From: Kitasatospora aureofaciens
GTDB lineage: Bacteria > Actinomycetota > Actinomycetes > Streptomycetales > Streptomycetaceae
Reading direction: 5' to 3'
Length of the DNA: 64,000 nucleotides
NCBI RefSeq assembly: GCF_001188955.3
Contig: NZ_JPRF03000001.1
Coordinates: 124,001-188,000 of the forward strand
Shown here: positions 1 to 8,139 of the stretch, piece after piece
How the letters are laid out: each line of letters starts with the position of its first letter
How positions within the stretch are numbered: the stretch's first letter is position 1
Position numbers and translations under genes: made by a program
The notes under the pieces: generated by a model
The model's database searches: none
Seen by the model: the letters and a program-made list of their open reading frames with translations, nothing else
Told to the model about the DNA's origin: nothing

Positions 1-54
1 GCGGGGCGGACGGCCCGTGACGGCGTGGCAGGCTGGGCGGGTACCGCCCGGTGC

Positions 55-118
55 GACGCCGGACCCGCAGGACGCCGCACCCGCACGACGCCGCACCCGC
101 ACGACGCCGCACCCGTAA
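55..118. repeat. Four tandem copies of a 16-bp unit
   Basis: Units begin at 55, 71, 87 and 103. The two central units are identical (GACGCCGCACCCGCAC); the first and last carry one to a few changes. The array ends 14 bp before the start codon of the oxidoreductase at 133 and just ahead of its AGGAG ribosome site, so it forms the 5' leader of that gene. It may be a slippage-prone repeat or stacked binding sites; nothing further is visible. Confidence 0.8.
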
Positions 119-132
119 CCAGGAGCACCCGC

Positions 133-1179
133 ATGGACCGACCCGCCGCCCTCCGCCTCGACGCCAACGCCTCCGGGCATCCGGCGGGCATCCTCGACGC
201 CGCCGAGCAGGCCGAACGCCGGGGCATGGACCGGCTGGTGGTCGCCGAGACCGCGTACGACCCGTTCCTCCAACTCGCCCGGGCCGCCGACCGCACCGAG
301 TCGATCGAGCTGGCCACCGGCATCGCGGTGGCCTTCGCCCGTACCCCGATGACCCTGGCCTACCAGGCCTGGGGGTTGCACGCGGCCTCCGGCGGTCGGG
401 CCGTCATCGGGCTGGGCTCGCAGGTCAAGCCGCACATCGAGAAGCGCTTCGGGATGCCCTGGGACCGCCCGGCCGCCCGGATGCGCGAGTACGTGCACGC
501 GGTGCGGGCGATCTGGCACAGCTGGCAGACCGGTGAACGGCTGCGCTTCCGGGGCGAGTTCTACACCCACACGGTGATGACGCCGGTCTTCTCGCCCGAC
601 CCGGTCCCGGCCGGGGTGCCCCGGATCCTGCTGGCGGGTGTCGGTCCGCTGATGACCCGCACCGCCGGGGCGGTGGCCGACGGCTTCCTCGCCCATCCGT
701 TCTCCTCCACCGCCTACCTGGCCGAGCAGGTGCTGCCCGGGCTGACGGAGGCACGGCGGCAGGCGGAGGCCGAGGGGGCCGGGTGGACCGGGCGGCCGTT
801 CGAGACCGTCGGCAACGTGCTCACCGCCGTCGGCCGCACCGAGGAGGAACTGGCGGCCAACCGGGCCGGGGTGCGGGAACGGCTCGCGTTCTACGCCTCC
901 ACCCCGGCCTACCGGCCGGTGCTGGCGCAGCACGGGTGGGAGGACCTGCAGGAGGAACTGCACACCCACTCGGTGCGCGGGCGCTGGGCGGAGATGACGG
1001 CGCTGATCTCCGACGAGGTGTTCGACGCCTTCGCGGTGTCCGGCACGGTCGAGGAGGCCGCGCGGGAGATCCACCGCCGGTACGCGGGGCTGGTCACCCG
1101 GCTGTCCGTCCACCTGCCCGAGGACGCGGACCAGGTGCTCGGCCTGGACGTGCTGGCGGCGGTGCGCGCACTGGGCTGA
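133..1179 (+). CDS. LLM-class F420-dependent oxidoreductase
   Basis: A 348-residue luciferase-like monooxygenase-fold protein, expected to use coenzyme F420 (less likely FMN) as hydride carrier in the cytoplasm; substrate unknown. The TIM-barrel pattern is clear: early helix EQAERRGMDRLVVAE, strand IELATGIAVAFARTP, then GRAVIGLGSQVKPHIEKRFG, which resembles the actinobacterial TIGR03617 subgroup. PRILLAGVGPLMTRTAGAVADGFLAHPFS is the typical late-barrel segment. The ATG at 133 is preceded by AGGAG at 121-125; an in-frame extension upstream merely translates a 16-bp tandem repeat and is not credible. The gene is monocistronic as far as the window shows. Family is secure; the cofactor is inferred from the family. 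Confidence 0.85.
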   Translation: MDRPAALRLDANASGHPAGILDAAEQAERRGMDRLVVAETAYDPFLQLARAADRTESIELATGIAVAFARTPMTLAYQAWGLHAASGGRAVIGLGSQVKPHIEKRFGMPWDRPAARMREYVHAVRAIWHSWQTGERLRFRGEFYTHTVMTPVFSPDPVPAGVPRILLAGVGPLMTRTAGAVADGFLAHPFSSTAYLAEQVLPGLTEARRQAEAEGAGWTGRPFETVGNVLTAVGRTEEELAANRAGVRERLAFYASTPAYRPVLAQHGWEDLQEELHTHSVRGRWAEMTALISDEVFDAFAVSGTVEEAAREIHRRYAGLVTRLSVHLPEDADQVLGLDVLAAVRALG

Positions 1180-1442
1180 AGCGGTCCGGCAGCCGCCACG
1201 GATCAGTTCCGATCGGTCAGGACACGGTCAAGACCGGGCACATTCGGGCAAGCGGTTCGCGGTGGCCCGCCCGGGCGGCAGGATCGCGCTGAGCAGGGCG
1301 GGCGTACGACCGGACCGGCCGACCCGCCCGGCACCGCCGCCCCCGGCCACGGCAGCCGGGCCGAGGCCCGCCCCCGGACGGGTGAACGGCGTCCGGCGGC
1401 CCTCTCCTCGCCCTCCTCTTCCCCCTCGTCCTCGGAGCGCTC

Positions 1443-2285
1443 ATGACCGGCCTGCCGCTGCCGCCCGTACCGGAGCCGTACCACCTGCCCTTCCACTACG
1501 GCGCGCTGCACACCATCGGCGTCGACTACCTGGTGGAACCCGAGCGGGCCCGCCGGCTGCTCGCCAAGCGCCACCCCGGGCTGAGCGTCGCCGCCTTCGA
1601 CGGCGGGGCCTGCGTGTCACTCAACTACCAGCTGTACTTCGCCCAGTACCCGAACGGCGGCGGCATCACCCAGGAGTTGGAGATCAACCTGATCGCCCAC
1701 CCGGTGTTCGCCGAGGACCGCATCCCGGCGGTCAACTACGGTCAGTACGCCCGGGGTTACGACCAGTCCAAGCTGCTCGGCAGCGCCCGGCTGCACGTGC
1801 TCTGCGACAACCCGCTCGCCATCGACGCCGGGCGCCGACTGTACGCCGAGCCCAAGCACCCCGGCTGGTTCGAGACCACCGTGCCCTCGCTCAACGCACC
1901 CGCCGTGCGCGAACGGTGGGCCGTCTCCTGCCGCCGGGCCGTCCTGGGAACGGAGGGGCTGCGCCGGCACCAGGAGGAGGTCATCGCGCTGGACGTCGAC
2001 CTGGTGGGCCTCACCCCCGAGTCGGTCAACAGCACCCCGATCACCGGCTACGGCACCGACGACGAGGGCAAGCTGCTCGCCGGACCGCTCAACGCGCACC
2101 AGCCCTACCGCTACTACGCGCTGGACGACCGCAGCGCCGACCGCGTCCGGCTCGACCTCGGCAACCCGGCCGAGGAGCCCGCCCGCGACCTCGCCCAGCT
2201 GGTCGGCGACGCCCCGGCGGCCGGAGTCTGGACCTACCAGTCCGCACCGGTGGCCGCCCGCAACCGCGCCTACTACGTCCGGTGA
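1443..2285 (+). CDS. Conserved hypothetical protein, possibly acetoacetate decarboxylase-like fold
   Basis: A soluble 280-residue protein with no signal peptide or membrane segment. I do not recognise it with certainty. The N-terminal layout (PYHLPFHYGALHTIGVDYL, then an E-R-A-R-R-L-L helix and a strand-rich region with LEINLIAHPV) recalls the acetoacetate decarboxylase/ADC-like beta-barrel superfamily, but the catalytic lysine environment of true decarboxylases is not evident. The protein is rich in Tyr/Asn and has regular codon bias, so it is a real gene. ATG 1443 follows a CGGAG site. It lies 263 bp after the oxidoreductase, so co-transcription is uncertain. Confidence 0.6.
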   Translation: MTGLPLPPVPEPYHLPFHYGALHTIGVDYLVEPERARRLLAKRHPGLSVAAFDGGACVSLNYQLYFAQYPNGGGITQELEINLIAHPVFAEDRIPAVNYGQYARGYDQSKLLGSARLHVLCDNPLAIDAGRRLYAEPKHPGWFETTVPSLNAPAVRERWAVSCRRAVLGTEGLRRHQEEVIALDVDLVGLTPESVNSTPITGYGTDDEGKLLAGPLNAHQPYRYYALDDRSADRVRLDLGNPAEEPARDLAQLVGDAPAAGVWTYQSAPVAARNRAYYVR

Positions 2286-2389
2286 CCTGGTTGCCGCCCA
2301 CCCCGCCGTGAGGGGTGAGGAGTTGGACGGCCCGGTCCCGCTGTCGGCCCGTCTCCGCAGGGGGATCGGCCGGGCGCCGGCGGCGGGGT

Positions 2390-3265
2390 TCAGGCCCCGG
2401 GCGTCGGGGGGACGGCGCGGCGCTCGCGCAGGGTGCGCAGCACGCGGCGGGTGGCGCGGGTGGCGACCGGCGGGAGGAGGTCCAGGGCCAGGCGGCGCGG
2501 GGTGGAGCGCTGGATCTGCGCGGGTGTCTTGACCTGGTAGTTGAGCCGCAGCACGTGGTGGCCGGCGATGGTGTCCTCGTCGACGGTGTAGCCCTCGGCC
2601 CGCCAGTCGCGTGCCAGCAGGGTCCGGCGGGCGGCCGCGGCGTCGCCCCAGGTGCCGTAGAACTTCATCGGGGTGAGCAGCACCGGCCGCAGGCCGCCGG
2701 TGAACACCGCCTCCCACACGGCCGCGGACACGCCCGGGGTGTGCTCGGAGCGGTAGTCGTCGAGCGCGACCAACCCGTCCTCGGCGAGGGCGGACCGGGC
2801 GACCAGGATGTCCCCGCTGACGTGCTCGTACAGGTGCGAGGCGTCGACGTGGACGAACCGGCAGCTGTCCGCCGGGATCCGGCCGTCGGCCAGCACCGAG
2901 GTGGGCGCCTGGACGATCTCGGGCAACTCGCTGTGGAAGGCGAGGTAGTTGGACTCGAAGGCGCTGCGGGTGAGCGTCCTGCGGTAGGACATCGTCATCT
3001 CGGCGGCGTTCTCGGCGTCGCCCGCCTCCGAGTCGAACAGGTCGCAGACCGTCAGCCGCTCACCGGGCTGCAGGTGGTCCCCGAGCAGTACGGCGCTGCG
3101 GCCAAGGTAGCTGCCGAGCTCCAGGACGTCCCCGGTGATGCCGGCCGCCGTCTGGGCGGACAGCAGGTGCGAGAAGGCGGCCCGGTCCAGTCCGAAGAAC
3201 CAGCCGGGGATGTCGTCCCGCTTCTGCGGAACGGGACGGGTGGCGACGATCGCTTCACTGGGCAC
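2390..3265 (-). CDS. Class I SAM-dependent methyltransferase (Methyltransf_24/macrocin O-methyltransferase-like)
   Basis: A 291-residue cytoplasmic methyltransferase. Motif I is DVLELGSYLGRSAVLLG (about residues 46-62), followed by motif II ERLTVCDLFDSE and an acidic DSCRFVHVDASHLYEHVSGDI segment with the metal/SAM-adjacent Asp-His pattern of O-methyltransferases related to TylF/macrocin enzymes. The start is GTG 3265 with GGAGG seven bases upstream. The acceptor cannot be told from the sequence; no glycosyltransferase or polyketide gene is adjacent, so a natural-product role is only possible. It is transcribed in the same direction as the padR gene upstream of it (112-bp gap). Confidence 0.8.
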   Translation of the reverse strand: MPSEAIVATRPVPQKRDDIPGWFFGLDRAAFSHLLSAQTAAGITGDVLELGSYLGRSAVLLGDHLQPGERLTVCDLFDSEAGDAENAAEMTMSYRRTLTRSAFESNYLAFHSELPEIVQAPTSVLADGRIPADSCRFVHVDASHLYEHVSGDILVARSALAEDGLVALDDYRSEHTPGVSAAVWEAVFTGGLRPVLLTPMKFYGTWGDAAAARRTLLARDWRAEGYTVDEDTIAGHHVLRLNYQVKTPAQIQRSTPRRLALDLLPPVATRATRRVLRTLRERRAVPPTPGA

Positions 3266-3377
3266 GGCTGCCTCCAGGGGACGGGCGGAGCGCGGTGGAT
3301 CACGCCGCGGAGGGCAAGGGCGCCGTGGTCGTGAGGCCGATCATCATAGCGATGCCCGGGCCGCCGGGGAGGCCCCT

Positions 3378-3926
3378 TCACGGACCTTTCGGACCGTCCG
3401 CGCCCGTCAGCCCGGTGACGGTCTCGGCCAGCCAGGCCCGCTCGGCGGCGGTGGAGGCCCGGGCGACCAGCAGCATGCCGCGCCGGAACGGGTTCGGCTC
3501 CCGCTCGGCGGTGACCGGGCGGCCGTCCCCGTCGTAGAAGAAGCTGCTCGGCGCCTCCAGGAAGGCCAGTCGGCGGCGCAGCACCTCGGCCTGCTGGAGC
3601 GGGTCGGCCAGGTGGTGGAGGAAGGCGGCGAGGGTGAAGAAGCGGATCTGGTCGGTGATCTCGGCCTGCTCGGGGTCGGCCAGTCGGCGCAGCAGCTCCG
3701 CCCGGCCCTCCTCGGTCAGCTCCAGGGTCTGGCGCGGCGCGGCCCCCGTGCCGGGCTCGGTACGGCGGTGCAGCAGGCCGGCCTTCTCCAGCCGGGTGAT
3801 CGCGGGGTAGAGCGCGCCGTCGCTGACCGGCCGGACGTGACCGGTCAACCCGGTGATCCGGGACTTGAGTTCGTAGCCGTGCAGCGGCTGGTCGTACAGG
3901 AAGCCGAGGATCGCGAGGGTCAGCAC
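3378..3926 (-). CDS. PadR family transcriptional regulator
   Basis: A 182-residue cytoplasmic repressor. The N-terminal winged helix is textbook PadR: LTLAILGFLYDQPLHGYELKSRI, then VSDGALYPAITRLEKAGLLHRR; the C-terminal helical dimerisation region follows from about residue 75. The start was chosen as GTG 3926, eight bases after an AAAGGG site; the reading frame stays open far upstream only because it runs antisense through the MATE gene. It is divergent from the MATE efflux gene, with a repeat-rich operator-like gap between them. This is the usual PadR/efflux arrangement, in which the repressor releases both promoters when it binds a drug-like ligand; the ligand is unknown. Confidence 0.9.
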   Translation of the reverse strand: MLTLAILGFLYDQPLHGYELKSRITGLTGHVRPVSDGALYPAITRLEKAGLLHRRTEPGTGAAPRQTLELTEEGRAELLRRLADPEQAEITDQIRFFTLAAFLHHLADPLQQAEVLRRRLAFLEAPSSFFYDGDGRPVTAEREPNPFRRGMLLVARASTAAERAWLAETVTGLTGADGPKGP

Positions 3927-3973
3927 GGTCGAAGCCCTTTCGTCGGAGTGCGCCCCGTGGCGCGGCCATGATA

Positions 3974-4032
3974 CCTCTTGCCGATGTGCCTCTAATCGAT
4001 GTATATCCCTTCGAGGTAAATCCAATCGAGGT
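3974..4032. promoter_or_regulatory. Candidate PadR operator between padR and the MATE gene
   Basis: Two direct copies of a 14-mer, CCTCTTGCCGATGT (3974-3987) and CCTCTAATCGATGT (3989-4002), are followed by two copies of TCGAGGT (4011-4017 and 4026-4032), 15 bp apart. ACCTC and GAGGT also form opposed half-sites. The segment is much more AT-rich than its surroundings and lies in the 147-bp divergent gap, where PadR proteins normally bind. Repeats are seen; binding is inferred. Confidence 0.6.
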
Positions 4033-4073
4033 GGACGCCGGCGCCGGTGGGCCCGGTGGAACGAGGGGGGACC

Positions 4074-5582
4074 ATGCGCGAGCAGCTGTACCGGCTGGCC
4101 GCTCTGGCCGGACCGGTCTACGCCGAACTGCTGTCCGGTGTGATCGCCACGGTGATCGGCACGTACTGGGTGGCGGGCCTCGGCGGATCCGCCGTCGCCG
4201 CCGTCACCCTGGCCGGAACCGTCGAGAACCTGCTGCTCGGACTCGTCCTGGTGGTCGCCTCCGGCGTCAGCGTCCGGCTCGCCCGGGCCCTCGGCGCCGG
4301 CGACCGGGACGAGGCCGCGCGCACCACCCGCGCCGCCTGGCGCCTGTGCGCGCTCGGCAGCCTCGCCCTCGCCGCCCCCGGCTTCCTGCTCCGGGACCGC
4401 CTGGCGGCCGCCTTCCTCGACGGCGAGGCCGCCACCCGGGCGGCCGAGTACTTCACCGTCGCCTTCCCGGTGTTCGTCCTGTTCTTCGCCCAGCGCGTCG
4501 CCGACGAGCTCTTCAAGGGCGCGGGCGACACCCGCACCCCGATGCGGATCGCCCTGCTCTCCAACTCCCTGCTGCTGGTCCTGGATCCGCTGCTGATCCT
4601 CGGGCCCGGCCCGCTGCCCGCCCTCGGCGTCATCGGTGCGGCGCTCGCCCTCGCCACCTCCCGGGCGGTCGCCCTCGCCGTCACCCTGCGGCTGCGGCCC
4701 CGGACCGACGGGGTGGTCCGGGGCGTCGGAGCGGCAGCCGTCCGCATCCTGCGGGCCGGTGCGCCGTTCGGCCTGGACTTCACCGCCCGGATGGCCGTCG
4801 GCACCGCCCAACTGGCCCTGGTCGCGGGCTTCGGCGTCGCGGCCGTCGCCGGGTACGGCATCGGTTACCGACTCCTGCTCCTGCTCACCATGGCCTTCTA
4901 CGCGCTGCGCCAGGCCACCGCCATCCGGGCCGCCGGCCTCACCGGTGCCGGAGCGGCCGCCGACCTGCGGATCCTTCACCGCGCCACCGCCCGCCTCGCC
5001 GTCGGACTGGGCGCGGGCGCGGCGCTGCTGGCGGCCGCTTGCGCCGGTCCGCTGACCGCCCGGTTCACCGACGACCCGGCGGTGTCCGCCCAGTCCGTGG
5101 GCTTCCTGCACCTGACGGCCCTCTACCTCCTCCCGTACGCCCCGGCGGTCGCCCTCGGCGGCTTCCACCAGGCGACCGGCGCCGGGCGGGCGCTGGTGCT
5201 GTCGGCGGTGTTCGGGCTCGGTGCCCAACTCGGGGCCGCGGTGGCGCTGTCGGGGGCACTGGGAGTGGCCGGGGTGTGGTGGGGGCAGGTCGTCGGCGCG
5301 GTGGTGCAGTTGGGGTTGCTGTCGCTGCTGACCCGGCGTGGAGCCGGTGCCGACGGCGGTTCAGGAGCCGCTGCCGGGCCGGGCGAGCAGTCCGGTGGCG
5401 AAGGCTCGGGCGGCCGCCAGGTCCCGGGCGTCCGGGCGGTGCTTGTTGATGCCGCCGACCAGTTTGAAGGGGAGCCAGGTGTCGTGGCCGCGGGCCGTGA
5501 AGCTGCCGGCCACCTCGAAGCCCTTCGGCTGCAGAAGTCGGGTCAGCGGCCGGGTGAAGGGGCGGAAGCCGGGCTCGGGTAG
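4074..5582 (+). CDS. MATE family multidrug efflux transporter
   Basis: A polytopic inner-membrane transporter of 502 residues, expected to export cationic drugs or metabolites using an ion gradient. Two MatE half-repeats of six helices are visible: the first opens with LAGPVYAELLSGVIATVIGTYWVAGLG, the second with LRAGAPFGLDFTARMAVGTAQLALVAGF. The start is ATG 4074 after AGGGGGG, preferred over ATG 4047. The transporter proper ends near residue 425 (WWGQVVGAVVQLGLLSLLTRRG). The last ~75 residues are Gly/Ala/Glu-rich, not membrane-like, and read antisense through the 3' half of the flavodoxin gene, so either the stop is late or the tail is a by-product of codon bias. Probably controlled by the divergent PadR. 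Confidence 0.88.
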   Translation: MREQLYRLAALAGPVYAELLSGVIATVIGTYWVAGLGGSAVAAVTLAGTVENLLLGLVLVVASGVSVRLARALGAGDRDEAARTTRAAWRLCALGSLALAAPGFLLRDRLAAAFLDGEAATRAAEYFTVAFPVFVLFFAQRVADELFKGAGDTRTPMRIALLSNSLLLVLDPLLILGPGPLPALGVIGAALALATSRAVALAVTLRLRPRTDGVVRGVGAAAVRILRAGAPFGLDFTARMAVGTAQLALVAGFGVAAVAGYGIGYRLLLLLTMAFYALRQATAIRAAGLTGAGAAADLRILHRATARLAVGLGAGAALLAAACAGPLTARFTDDPAVSAQSVGFLHLTALYLLPYAPAVALGGFHQATGAGRALVLSAVFGLGAQLGAAVALSGALGVAGVWWGQVVGAVVQLGLLSLLTRRGAGADGGSGAAAGPGEQSGGEGSGGRQVPGVRAVLVDAADQFEGEPGVVAAGREAAGHLEALRLQKSGQRPGEGAEAGLG

Positions 5583-5837
5583 GCCGCTGGTGGCGAAGAC
5601 GAACGCCCGGCACGGCTGTTGGGCCGGCGGGAGGGCGCGCACGAACTCGCGCAGGCGCGGGTGCAGCCGGCCGGTGAAGACGCCGGAGCCGAAGCCGACC
5701 AGGTCGTGGTCGGCGAGTTCGGCCGGGTCCAGCTCCTCGGGTTCGACCACCGGGGCGGCCAGCGGCTGGGCCATGGCCTCGGCGATCCGCCGGGTGTTGC
5801 CGTGGGACACCGAGACGCACACGATGACGGCCTTCAT
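5361..5837 (-). CDS. Flavodoxin-family protein
   Basis: A 158-residue flavodoxin-fold protein (MKAVIVCVSVSHGNTRRIAEAM at the N-terminus carries the FMN phosphate loop, with Ser-X-X-His-Gly-Asn-Thr). The next conserved elements are DLVGFGSGVFTGRLHPRL and CRAFVFATSGLPEPGFRPF, as in single-domain flavodoxins related to menaquinone-dependent protoporphyrinogen oxidase and multimeric NADPH quinone reductases. It is likely a cytoplasmic one- or two-electron carrier; the partner is unknown. ATG 5837 has GAAGGGAG upstream. Its 3' 222 bp overlap the annotated tail of the convergent MATE gene, the longest overlap in the window. Confidence 0.82.
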   Translation of the reverse strand: MKAVIVCVSVSHGNTRRIAEAMAQPLAAPVVEPEELDPAELADHDLVGFGSGVFTGRLHPRLREFVRALPPAQQPCRAFVFATSGLPEPGFRPFTRPLTRLLQPKGFEVAGSFTARGHDTWLPFKLVGGINKHRPDARDLAAARAFATGLLARPGSGS

Positions 5838-5935
5838 GGTGATGCTCCCTTCGCTCCGCGATCGCGGGGGGTGCGGAACGTCCGCGCCCACAGGGTCGAC
5901 CGGGCAGCGCTCGGGAACGTGACATCGGGGGCGGC

Positions 5936-7114
5936 TCAGGCCGACGGAAGCGCGCCGAGGGCGTGGACGCCGGTGCGGCTGCCGCGGTAGACCGCCGCCC
6001 CTGCGGCGGCCAGCGAGACCACGGTGAACTCGCCCCCGGTGCCCAGGTGTTCCGGTTCGTCCTGCCAGCGGAGCCGACCCGTCGCCAGGTCGAACGCGTA
6101 CAGCCGGTCGTCGTTCGTCCCGACGTAGGCGATGCCGTCGGCGGCGGTCATGGAACTCTCTCCGCGGCCGAGGCCGATGGGAGTGGTGACGGCCCAACGG
6201 GTCTCGCCGGTGTCCGCGTCGAGCGCGGTGAGCCGGTCCCCGCTGAACAGGCACAGCGTTCCGTCGGCGACCGACGGGGGACAGCTCAGCACCTTGGGCT
6301 GCGTGCGCCGCCAGCGCACCCGGCCGGTGCCCGCGTCCAGTGCGAGGACGGCCGGGTTCCCCATGTCCGGGTCGCAGTCGGCGAGATAGGCGGCGCCCTG
6401 GTGGACCGAGGGCCCGCCCGCCACCTGCACCGTACGGACGGAGTTCTGCTCCCAGCGCAGTTCGCCGCTGCGGGTGTCGAACGCGCGCAGCCCGGCGGGC
6501 CCGCCGGGGGTGTACAGGGTGCCCCCGGCGACGACCAGCCGGCCCGAGCTGTTCGGCGGGCCGCTCCAGCGCAGGCTGCCGTCGGCCACGTCGTAGGAGC
6601 GGAGCGCGGTCCCGTACGGCGCGAACACCCCGCCACCGCCGACGGCGGGAGACTGCGACCACGGGACGTCGCGCCAGTCGGGCACCGGCACCTCCCAGCG
6701 CGCCTCGCCCGACGCCGCGTCGAAGACGTGCACCCGGTTTGGGGCGGTCACGCAGACCACGCCGTCCCCCACGGCGAGCGGCAGCCCGGACGGGGTGTCG
6801 GCGACCCCGGGTGCGACGACCGCCTTGCTCCAGCGGACGGCTCCGGTGCGCGGATCGAGGGCACTCACCCGGCCGTCGTACCCGGAGACGCAGAGGCTGC
6901 CCACGGACTCCACTGGCAGGGCGATCCGGCCTCCGGGAGCCGAGCTGCTCCAGAGCCGGGGGCCGCGCGCCGGGTCCCGGCGGGCCCACCAACCGGCCCC
7001 TGCCGAGACGGCGAGGGCGCCCACGCCTCCCGCCGCGCTCAGCAGCAGCCTCCTGCGGTTGATCCGGTGCAGGACGGGCTCGTTCTGCGGTGCATCGGTG
7101 TTCACACCTGACAT
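5936..7114 (-). CDS. PQQ-binding-like beta-propeller protein, membrane-anchored or exported
   Basis: A 392-residue protein built from repeated PQQ-like blades (G-x-x-V/L-x-A-x-D-x-x-T-G-x-x-R/x-W), e.g. VSALDPRTGAVRWSK, VFDAASGEARWEVPV, LRAFDTRSGELRW, LALDAGTGRVRWRR, LTALDADTGETRWAV and LYAFDLATGRLRWQ, i.e. at least six blades, a BamB-like propeller. The N-terminus has a twin-arginine-like motif (RINRRRLLLSAAGG) followed by one hydrophobic stretch, so it is probably exported by Tat or anchored with the propeller outside. No catalytic residues are recognised; a scaffold or ligand-binding role is likely. ATG 7114 has a close GAGG. A flavodoxin gene follows 98 bp downstream. Confidence 0.82.
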   Translation of the reverse strand: MSGVNTDAPQNEPVLHRINRRRLLLSAAGGVGALAVSAGAGWWARRDPARGPRLWSSSAPGGRIALPVESVGSLCVSGYDGRVSALDPRTGAVRWSKAVVAPGVADTPSGLPLAVGDGVVCVTAPNRVHVFDAASGEARWEVPVPDWRDVPWSQSPAVGGGGVFAPYGTALRSYDVADGSLRWSGPPNSSGRLVVAGGTLYTPGGPAGLRAFDTRSGELRWEQNSVRTVQVAGGPSVHQGAAYLADCDPDMGNPAVLALDAGTGRVRWRRTQPKVLSCPPSVADGTLCLFSGDRLTALDADTGETRWAVTTPIGLGRGESSMTAADGIAYVGTNDDRLYAFDLATGRLRWQDEPEHLGTGGEFTVVSLAAAGAAVYRGSRTGVHALGALPSA

Positions 7115-7193
7115 GACCTCGTATACGGACCATTGGTTGCACCGATCGGGTGAACGGCGTGCGCGCCCTCCGCCCGGAGGCCGTACCGGCCGT

Positions 7194-7844
7194 TTACCGG
7201 GCGGACGGGCCGAGGTGGGCGTCCAGGCTGGTGCGCAGCAGGGAATCCAGGCCGTCGCTGCCGGTGGCCAGTCGCAGGCTGCCCGAGGCGCGCAGTTGGG
7301 CGAGGCCGTGCAGGTTGGCCCAGAGGGCGGCGGTGGCGGCGGTCGGGTCGTCGCACCAGGGGTGGACCTCGGCGACCAGGCCGACGAAGGTCAGGAACAG
7401 CGGCAGGGTGGTGCGGCGCAGCTCGGAGCCGCTGCCCTCCAGCAGGTCGTGGCGGAACATCAGCTCGAACATGCGGGGGTTGGCCGCCGCGAAGCCGAGG
7501 TAGGCGCGGGCGAGCGCCTCGATCCGGGTGCGTGCGTCGCCGCCCGTGGTGACGGCGAGGGCGTCGGCGCCGGCGAGCAAGTCGGTGAGCCTGCCGAAGC
7601 CCTGCCGGGCGACGGCGGCGAGCAGCTCCCGGTGGGTGGGGAAGTGGCGGCGGGGTGCCCCGTGGGAGACCCCGGCGTGCCGGGCGATCTCGCGCAGCCC
7701 GAGGGCGTGGACGCCCTCCCTGGTCACCAGCTCGACGCCTGCGGCCACCAGCCGGGCGCGCAGGTCGCCGTCCTGTTCGGACGGGGGCGCGGTCAGGGGG
7801 GCGATCGCCGTCCCGGCCGTCGTCCCGGCCGTCGTCTCGGTCAT
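7194..7844 (-). CDS. TetR family transcriptional regulator
   Basis: A 216-residue repressor. The N-terminal helix-turn-helix is DLRARLVAAGVELVTREGVHALGLREIARHAGVSHGAPRRHFPTHRELLAAVAR (about residues 26-80). The C-terminal part (LARAYLGFAAANPRMFELMFRHDLLE...) is the WHG/TetR_C ligand domain. The start is ATG 7844; GTG 7850 two codons earlier is possible. An inverted repeat TGTCTAC-N9-GTAGACA begins only 7 bp upstream of the start, so the gene is almost certainly autoregulated and probably also controls the divergent small zinc-ribbon gene at 7919. Confidence 0.88.
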   Translation of the reverse strand: MTETTAGTTAGTAIAPLTAPPSEQDGDLRARLVAAGVELVTREGVHALGLREIARHAGVSHGAPRRHFPTHRELLAAVARQGFGRLTDLLAGADALAVTTGGDARTRIEALARAYLGFAAANPRMFELMFRHDLLEGSGSELRRTTLPLFLTFVGLVAEVHPWCDDPTAATAALWANLHGLAQLRASGSLRLATGSDGLDSLLRTSLDAHLGPSAR

Positions 7845-7850
7845 GGCCAC

Positions 7851-7881
7851 TGTCTACCCGATCATCGTAGACACTGTCTAC
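7851..7881. promoter_or_regulatory. TetR operator with three half-sites
   Basis: TGTCTAC (7851-7857) and GTAGACA (7867-7873) form a perfect inverted repeat with a 9-bp spacer; a third half-site TGTCTAC follows directly at 7875-7881. The site is in the gap between the tetR start at 7844 and the small gene at 7919. The sequence is seen; use by the adjacent TetR is inferred. Confidence 0.75.
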
Positions 7882-7918
7882 TCGGCTGGACGGTGGCCCG
7901 CCGGGCAGAATCGGAAAC

Positions 7919-8095
7919 ATGGACGAAGGCGGCGAGTCGGCCTGCTGGCTGGACCGGGTGTGCCCGGAGTGCGGACGGCTGCGTGAGCGGCCGGGCCCAG
8001 GGCCTTGCGAGACCTGCGGCGCGGACGCGGACGGGGAGACCCGCGGGCAAACGGGGCAGGGGGCGGAGCGGGAACCGGACCGGGGCGACGGCTGA
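7919..8095 (+). CDS. Small zinc-ribbon-like protein
   Basis: A 58-residue acidic protein that starts with ATG 7919 and contains two CxxC pairs, VCPECGR and CETCGA, about 13 residues apart, the spacing of a small zinc knuckle/ribbon. The C-terminal third is Gly/Glu/Arg-rich and probably disordered. It is divergent from the TetR regulator and shares the 7851-7881 operator region, so may be its target. Similar short CxxC proteins are common in actinomycetes and have no assigned function. I see no strong ribosome site, so it could be leaderless. Coding evidence rests on the motif and on the G/C-ending codons. Confidence 0.6.
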   Translation: MDEGGESACWLDRVCPECGRLRERPGPGPCETCGADADGETRGQTGQGAEREPDRGDG

Positions 8096-8139
8096 ATGCC
8101 GCCGCCCGGCACGACGGGGCGACCCGACCTCCGCCGCCG

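Noticed and set aside
3927..5228. 430-codon upstream extension of the padR frame
   Set aside because: It is antisense to the MATE gene and low-complexity; GTG 3926 with AAAGGG gives a normal PadR N-terminus.
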